From contig CAMHJQ010000023.1 in the NCBI GenBank assembly GCA_946185485.1, forward strand, positions 1 to 46,300: a DNA stretch of 46,300 nt, in the 5' to 3' direction. Below are positions 42,209 through 46,300 of this stretch, in pieces. The first letter of the stretch is position 1; each line of letters begins with the position of its first letter. The notes under the pieces are model-generated. The model saw nothing but the letters and a program-made list of their open reading frames with translations. It was not told the origin of the DNA and searched no databases. The DNA is from an uncultured Prevotellaceae bacterium (GTDB taxonomy: Bacteria > Bacteroidota > Bacteroidia > Bacteroidales > Bacteroidaceae). Both the position numbers and the translations under genes were made by a program.

Positions 42209-42769
42209 TTATCCTCTCTGATGACCTTGGGAGCCGATGCTCTTTCCTAAATCAAAAGCCTCTTGCAGTTTTGGATTGCCCTCAATCTCACGAGGGTCAT
42301 TCACACCACCGCAGAACAGCGTTCCTGCCAGACGGCTCTTCGGATAGCAGTCTATCCAGCCCGTCAAGCCCGTCTCTGCACGCTTGGGTGTCTCAGGTTC
42401 GTCTTCAGCAGCCGTGGTCAGCAGATAGACATCACGGAACTGGTAATCCTGCTCGTACATCGCGTTCATGCGGTCAATGAGTGTCTTCATCTGGCCGCTC
42501 ATCTCGTAATAGTATATAGGTGTAGCCCAGCAGACGACATCAGCCTTCAGCACCTTGGCCATGATGTCGTTCACATCGTCCTTGATGACACAACGGCCAA
42601 GTTTTTGGCAACCCAAGCAGCCCTTGCAGAACTGGATGTTCTTGCCCACAAGCGAAATCTTCTCTACATCGTTTCCGGCGGCTTTGGCACCTTCCACAAA
42701 CTTCTCAGCGAGCATGTCGCTGTTTGAGCCATGACGCAGGCTCGTTGATATAACAATGACCTTTTTCAT
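42209..42769 (-). CDS. NAD(P)H-dependent flavodoxin-fold oxidoreductase
   Basis: 186 aa. Begins MKKVIVISTSLRHGSNSDML, the FMN phosphate loop of the NADPH-dependent FMN reductase/flavodoxin family, with a Cys-rich loop FCKGCLGCQKLGRC and WATPIYYYEMSGQMKTLIDR. Cytoplasmic, FMN-binding; the physiological substrate is unknown. The C-terminus extends a few residues (GSQGHQRG) past the usual ending GKSI, probably harmless. Confidence 0.9.
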   Translation of the reverse strand: MKKVIVISTSLRHGSNSDMLAEKFVEGAKAAGNDVEKISLVGKNIQFCKGCLGCQKLGRCVIKDDVNDIMAKVLKADVVCWATPIYYYEMSGQMKTLIDRMNAMYEQDYQFRDVYLLTTAAEDEPETPKRAETGLTGWIDCYPKSRLAGTLFCGGVNDPREIEGNPKLQEAFDLGKSIGSQGHQRG

Positions 42770-42793
42770 ATTCGTATTTGTTAGTTCTGTTCT

Positions 42794-43438
42794 TTAATAC
42801 CACTTATATCCATGCTCCTTACAGTAGTCGATAGCGGGCTGGAATCCTTGAAACGTTGCCTTGTGAATCCACTTCAAGCCCTTGCGCTCATCCTTGGGAA
42901 CGCCCGTGCCAGTCATCAGAAACCACCCTGTGGCAAACTGTGCCTGGGCATCGCCACCATTAGCGGCTAACTCATACCAAAAGACACATTCCTCCAAGTT
43001 CTTCTCCACACCATCGCCGTTCCAATAGGCAGCTCCCACGTTCTTCTGACTGAGAATATGCCCTTGGAAAGCGGCCTCGCGATACCAGAGGAAAGCTTTG
43101 TGATGATCCTGCTCCGTGCCGTTGCCGAGGTAGTAGGCGTTGGCCACGTTGACCTGCGACTGCATATCACCTTTGTCTGCGGCTTTCATGTACCACTCAA
43201 AGGCCAGTGCTGCATCCTGCTCCACACCCTTGCCGTGATAATAGCACTCGCCGACGTTGAAGCAACCATAGACATCGCCCTGCTCCGCAGCCTTCATATA
43301 CCACTCGAAAGCCATCTCAAGATTGACCTTTACGCCAGTGCCACGCTCATAGCAGACCCCCAGGTTGTTCATCGCCTTGGTGTCACCCTCGTAAGCCTTC
43401 TCACGATAGCCGTCTGCTTTGTTTCTCTCCTTCGGCAT
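42794..43438 (-). CDS. Sel1-repeat protein
   Basis: 214 aa from MPKERNKADGYREKA at 43438; an upstream start at 43537 would overlap the DUF3267 gene by 50 bp and is not supported. About five 36-residue Sel1-like repeats (AMNNLGVCYERGTGVK, AFEWYMKAAEQGD, NVGECYYHGKGVEQD, NVANAYYLGNGTEQD, GAAYWNGDGVEKN). Cytoplasmic solenoid; likely protein-protein scaffold. There is no signal peptide. Confidence 0.85.
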   Translation of the reverse strand: MPKERNKADGYREKAYEGDTKAMNNLGVCYERGTGVKVNLEMAFEWYMKAAEQGDVYGCFNVGECYYHGKGVEQDAALAFEWYMKAADKGDMQSQVNVANAYYLGNGTEQDHHKAFLWYREAAFQGHILSQKNVGAAYWNGDGVEKNLEECVFWYELAANGGDAQAQFATGWFLMTGTGVPKDERKGLKWIHKATFQGFQPAIDYCKEHGYKWY

Positions 43439-43487
43439 AGCGTTTAGATTGCGTCTTGAATAGTCATGTCGTTCATGATTCTTGATT

Positions 43488-44051
43488 TTACTTCTCTTCG
43501 TCGATGATATAGAACCCTGCCTCAGAGGGATGGTCAAGCACCAGGCTCTTGGGGTTCTCCTTCGTCAAGAGCCACGTCATCCAGATGTCGCCAGCAGCTG
43601 CGGCAATGAAGAATATTCCCCAGGCCAGCATGGGCAGGCTACCGATGAACAGGGCTGCAACGGCAGGGACGACTCCCAGAATGAAACATGGCATCATGGC
43701 TCCGCACATATAGCCAGGGATGTGCATCGGCTCGTCGCAATGGCAGTAGGGAGTCAGCAGTTTCCACATCACACCGAAACTGATGCTCTTCCAGCCGCTC
43801 TTGGCAAAGCAAGCCCAAGTGAGGCCGTGAATCAGTTCATGCACGACGATGCCCACGAACATCAGTACCAGTATAGTAATCCAGTCGCCGAAACCTCCCA
43901 GAAGTTCGCTTATCGGCTTCCTGTCCTTCCATATCAGGAAGAATGGAACCAGAAACAGGATGGCCGAAACCACCATGATCACTACGGCAAAGACATTTGC
44001 CTTTACGATGTCAATAGCCACTTTTCTGCCTTTTTCTTCAATGTTGTCCAT
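43488..44051 (-). CDS. DUF3267 membrane protein (putative zincin protease)
   Basis: 187 aa, about four membrane helices (FAVVIMVVSAILFLVPFFLI, ITILVLMFVGIVV, CFILGVVPAVAALFIGS, WGIFFIAAAAGDIWMTWLL). HELIHG puts His71, Glu72 and His75 within a helix, as in DUF3267 putative intramembrane-type zinc peptidases; GAAAGD-like AAAAGDIW may hold the third ligand Asp. Role unknown. First gene of a minus-strand group. Confidence 0.88.
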   Translation of the reverse strand: MDNIEEKGRKVAIDIVKANVFAVVIMVVSAILFLVPFFLIWKDRKPISELLGGFGDWITILVLMFVGIVVHELIHGLTWACFAKSGWKSISFGVMWKLLTPYCHCDEPMHIPGYMCGAMMPCFILGVVPAVAALFIGSLPMLAWGIFFIAAAAGDIWMTWLLTKENPKSLVLDHPSEAGFYIIDEEK

Positions 44052-44154
44052 ACCTTATTCTTCTTTATTCCTTTTCTTGCCTTTTGCCTGTCGTACAAAC
44101 TCGTGAAGCGACTGGAGCAGGATGCAAAACTTAAACTTTGTTTCAATTACGATG

Positions 44155-44162
44155 CAAATGTA
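44155..44162 (-). promoter_or_regulatory. Promoter of the DUF3267 group, -7 box
   Basis: CAAATGTA on the plus strand reads TACATTTG on the minus strand, fitting TAnnTTTG. It lies back to back with the polymerase promoter at 44184. Confidence 0.55.
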
Positions 44163-44183
44163 GTGATTTTGCCGCTTTTTCCG

Positions 44184-44191
44184 TAACTTTG
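44184..44191 (+). promoter_or_regulatory. Promoter of the Y-family polymerase/YolD pair, -7 box
   Basis: TAACTTTG matches TAnnTTTG. The leader to the ATG at 44294 is about 100 nt and carries three phased TGCAC repeats. Confidence 0.6.
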
Positions 44192-44242
44192 CAAACAAAA
44201 ATTTGCGAAAACAGGCGGCACCTCGGCAAAAAACAAGTTTTC

Positions 44243-44269
44243 TGCACTCGGTTTGCACTGTTTTTGCAC
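44243..44269 (+). promoter_or_regulatory. Three TGCAC repeats at 11-bp spacing in the leader of the polymerase gene
   Basis: TGCAC begins at 44243, 44254 and 44265, exactly one helical turn apart, each preceded by T or C/T-rich sequence (tctgcac, tttgcac, tttgcac). Candidate binding sites for a repressor or for a regulator of the damage response; the regulator is not identified. Confidence 0.5.
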
Positions 44270-44293
44270 CGTTCTTTTAGGATAGTTTATAAG

Positions 44294-45805
44294 ATGCAGG
44301 AGCAACGGCGAACATATATAGCCATCGACCTGAAGTCGTTCTACGCTTCGGTGGAGTGTGTGGACAGGGGGCTTGACCCGCTGGCCACAAACCTTGTCGT
44401 GGCTGACGTGTCGAGGACGGAGAAGACCATCTGTCTGGCTGTTTCTCCGTCACTGAAAGCATACGGCATCGGTGGTCGTGCGCGACTGTTCGAGGTGGTT
44501 CAGAGAGTGCGCGATGTCAATAACGAGCGCAAAAGGGCTGTCGGATGGAGGATGACAGGCAAATCCTACAACGACCCGGAACTGAAAGCCAATCCAAGTC
44601 TCGAACTCGACTATATCGCTGCACCGCCACGTATGGCGCACTATATCGAGGTGAGCAGCCGGATATACGGCATCTACCTGAAATACATTGCCCCAGAGGA
44701 CATCCATGTGTATAGCATCGACGAGGTGTTTATGGATGTAACGGCCTATCTGAGAACCTATAAGTTGTCGGCGCATGAACTAGCCATGAAGATGATCCGC
44801 GACGTGCTGGCCACTACCGGCATCACGGCTACGGCTGGCATCGGCACAAACATGTATCTGGCAAAGGTGGCAATGGACATTGTAGCCAAGAAAGCACCTG
44901 CAGACAAAGACGGAGTGCGTATCGCAGAACTTGATGAAATGTCGTATCGTCAGGAGTTGTGGGACTACCAGCCTATCACGAAGTTCTGGCGTGTAGGCAG
45001 AGGCATAGCAGAGAAACTGGCTGTCTATGGTATTGACACGATGGGTAAGCTGGCCCAAATGTCCATACAGAACGAGGGACTGCTTTACCGGCTCTTTGGC
45101 GTGAATGCCGAACTGCTGATAGACCATGCCTGGGGCTGGGAACCGTGTACGATGGAGGCAGTGAAGGCATATCGTCCTGAGACCAACTCTTTCAGCAGCG
45201 GACAAGTTCTTCAGGAGCCTTATACTTTCAAGAAAGCCCGTGTGGTGATACAGGAAATGGCTGAAGGAATGGCCCTCGACTTGGTATCGAAGCGGCTGCT
45301 GACTGACCAGCTGGTGCTGACTGTTGGTTATGATGCTGAGAGTCTGACTCGTCCTGAAATCCGCACGAAGTATCATGGTGAGATAACCGCCAATTACTAC
45401 GGTAAACAGGTGCCGAAACATGCTCACGGCACGTTCAACTTCGAGAGGCCCACATCATCCTCGCGACTCATCATGGAAGGTGCTTCAGAGTTGTTTGACC
45501 GTCATGTGAATCCTGATTTGCTCATCCGCAGGCTGAACCTGACAACGAACCATGTGGTATCAGAATCATCGGTAGCGGCACAGGCCAATGCTCCCCAGCA
45601 GCTTGATCTCTTCACGGACTACGAGGCCCTGGAGAAACAGCGGCAGGAAGAGCAAGCCAAGCTTGATAAAGAACGCCGAATGCAGGAGGCACAGTTGAAA
45701 ATCAAACAGCGTTTCGGCAAGAACGCCATCCTCCGAGGCCTGAATTTCGAGGAGGGAGCCACTGCCAAGGAACGTAACGAACAGATAGGAGGACACAAGG
45801 CATGA
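44294..45805 (+). CDS. Y-family DNA polymerase (UmuC/DinB-type) with clamp-binding motif
   Basis: Error-prone translesion polymerase, 503 aa from MQEQRRTYIAIDLKSFYASVECV; a longer frame from 44138 would start upstream of the promoter. Palm residues: IAIDLKSFYASVE and YSIDEVFMD (second carboxylate pair). Finger/thumb region with TAGIGTNMYLAKVAMD and WRVGRGIAEKLAVYGIDTMG (helix-hairpin-helix). Near the C-terminus QLDLF (residues 436-440) is a sliding-clamp-binding motif, followed by a charged coiled tail. The stop overlaps the start of the YolD gene by 4 bp, a combination known from Bacteroidota and Firmicutes mutagenesis gene pairs. Confidence 0.92.
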   Translation: MQEQRRTYIAIDLKSFYASVECVDRGLDPLATNLVVADVSRTEKTICLAVSPSLKAYGIGGRARLFEVVQRVRDVNNERKRAVGWRMTGKSYNDPELKANPSLELDYIAAPPRMAHYIEVSSRIYGIYLKYIAPEDIHVYSIDEVFMDVTAYLRTYKLSAHELAMKMIRDVLATTGITATAGIGTNMYLAKVAMDIVAKKAPADKDGVRIAELDEMSYRQELWDYQPITKFWRVGRGIAEKLAVYGIDTMGKLAQMSIQNEGLLYRLFGVNAELLIDHAWGWEPCTMEAVKAYRPETNSFSSGQVLQEPYTFKKARVVIQEMAEGMALDLVSKRLLTDQLVLTVGYDAESLTRPEIRTKYHGEITANYYGKQVPKHAHGTFNFERPTSSSRLIMEGASELFDRHVNPDLLIRRLNLTTNHVVSESSVAAQANAPQQLDLFTDYEALEKQRQEEQAKLDKERRMQEAQLKIKQRFGKNAILRGLNFEEGATAKERNEQIGGHKA

Positions 45806-46209
45806 CTCACGATTACGACGATATTATCAATCTGCCACACTACGAGCCGAAGCGTCATCCAAGGATGTCGATGTGGAACCGTGCAGCCCAGTTTGCACCC
45901 TTTGCCGCATTGACTGGCTACGACGCAGCCATTCAGGAGTCAGGCCGTTTGACGGACGACTGGTTAGGTTTGAGTGAATCAGGCAATGAGGAAATGAACC
46001 GCAAAATGGAATTGATTGTTTCCATGTTGCCAGAGCATCCTTCTGTGACCATCGAGTATTTCGTGCCAGACAGACATAAGGCTGGAGGTTCCTATCAGTC
46101 TTATACGGGCAATGTGAAGCGCATCGATGAATATGAAAAGCACATCGAGTTTACAGACGGGAAGAAAGTCCCACTTGATGCCATAAGTGAGATAAAGATT
46201 GAGGGATGA
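45802..46209 (+). CDS. YolD-like protein, partner of the Y-family polymerase
   Basis: 135 aa. MSMWNRAAQFAPFAALTGYDAAI is the typical N-terminal segment of YolD-like proteins that follow UmuC/DinB-type polymerases; the C-terminal part has the small beta fold YQSYTGNVKRIDEYEKHIEF. The start ATG overlaps the polymerase stop (atga), so translation is coupled. It may modulate or deliver the polymerase, as supposed for YolD and UmuD-like partners. Confidence 0.9.
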   Translation: MTHDYDDIINLPHYEPKRHPRMSMWNRAAQFAPFAALTGYDAAIQESGRLTDDWLGLSESGNEEMNRKMELIVSMLPEHPSVTIEYFVPDRHKAGGSYQSYTGNVKRIDEYEKHIEFTDGKKVPLDAISEIKIEG

Positions 46210-46246
46210 TAGACAGTCTGACGAATGGCTGTAATTCGTACCTTAT

Positions 46247-46300
46247 TCATTCCATTCGTCCCCATTTCATTTCTTCACCCTGCTTGTCATACTGTTTACG
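46247..46300 (-). CDS. Possible 3' end of a minus-strand gene (partial)
   Basis: 17 codons open from the right edge, RKQYDKQGEEMKWGRME then stop. This is too short to identify and could be chance; it would be convergent with the YolD gene. Confidence 0.3.
   Translation of the reverse strand, partial: RKQYDKQGEEMKWGRME

Noticed and set aside
41388..46300. tRNA-Pro as attachment site of an integrated element carrying the polymerase/YolD pair
   Set aside because: No integrase and no direct repeat of the tRNA 3' end was noticed in the window; composition of the right-hand genes is not clearly different.

Overview
The window looks like a chromosomal segment of a Bacteroidota bacterium, most likely Prevotellaceae (Prevotella or Segatella type). 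The evidence is two SusC/SusD pairs, lipoproteins with Bacteroidota lipoboxes, type IX secretion components (PorX, PorW), DUF4302 and DUF4834 genes, and many -7 boxes of the form TAnnTTTG with no Shine-Dalgarno sequences. No phage, integrase, transposase, CRISPR array or rRNA was seen.

Layout. 1-3.1 kb: 5' part of alaS (minus strand), an unrecognised 43-codon small ORF with its own promoter and terminator, rsmI, and a coiled-coil lipoprotein. 3.2-13.4 kb: a first SusC/SusD operon with a zinc metallopeptidase lipoprotein, a DUF4302 lipoprotein and a secreted BACON-like protein. 13.7-25.3 kb: two paralogous M6-type secreted metalloproteases on either side of a second SusC/SusD/lipoprotein operon. 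No glycoside hydrolase or polysaccharide lyase was recognised and three metallopeptidases are present, so the 22-kb block reads better as a protein or peptide acquisition locus than as a glycan locus (inference). 25.3-30.2 kb: birA, a four-helix-bundle/zinc-finger gene and tadA on the minus strand, pyrH on the plus strand, then psd-pssA-DUF4834 on the minus strand (phosphatidylethanolamine synthesis). 30.3-34.5 kb: dnaE and a thioredoxin. 34.6-41.1 kb, minus strand: aroA, porW, porX, tsaE. 41.1-46.3 kb: tRNA-Pro(GGG), a minus-strand group (DUF3267, Sel1 protein, flavodoxin-like protein, DEDDh exonuclease) and a plus-strand Y-family polymerase/YolD pair.

The most unusual signal is repeat DNA inside genes. 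AlaS carries an in-frame GC-rich compound palindrome, PssA an in-frame AT-rich inverted repeat, DnaE an in-frame TTCATTCTTCACTC phrase that also encodes the signal peptide of the first SusD (shared peptide FILHSSL), and the PorW linker a CAACAAACAACC-like phrase. Related short-period, A-rich tandem phrases lie directly upstream of many start codons (alaS, tadA, the four-helix gene, pyrH, porX, DUF4834, both susD genes and others), always in the sense orientation of the downstream gene. This suggests an active population of small repeats that is tolerated in leaders and spreads in frame into housekeeping proteins, comparable in logic to Rickettsia palindromic elements.

The type IX machinery (PorW, PorX) and three secreted proteins with related short C-terminal modules (the BACON-like protein and both M6 proteases) occur in the same window, so those proteins are plausible type IX cargo.
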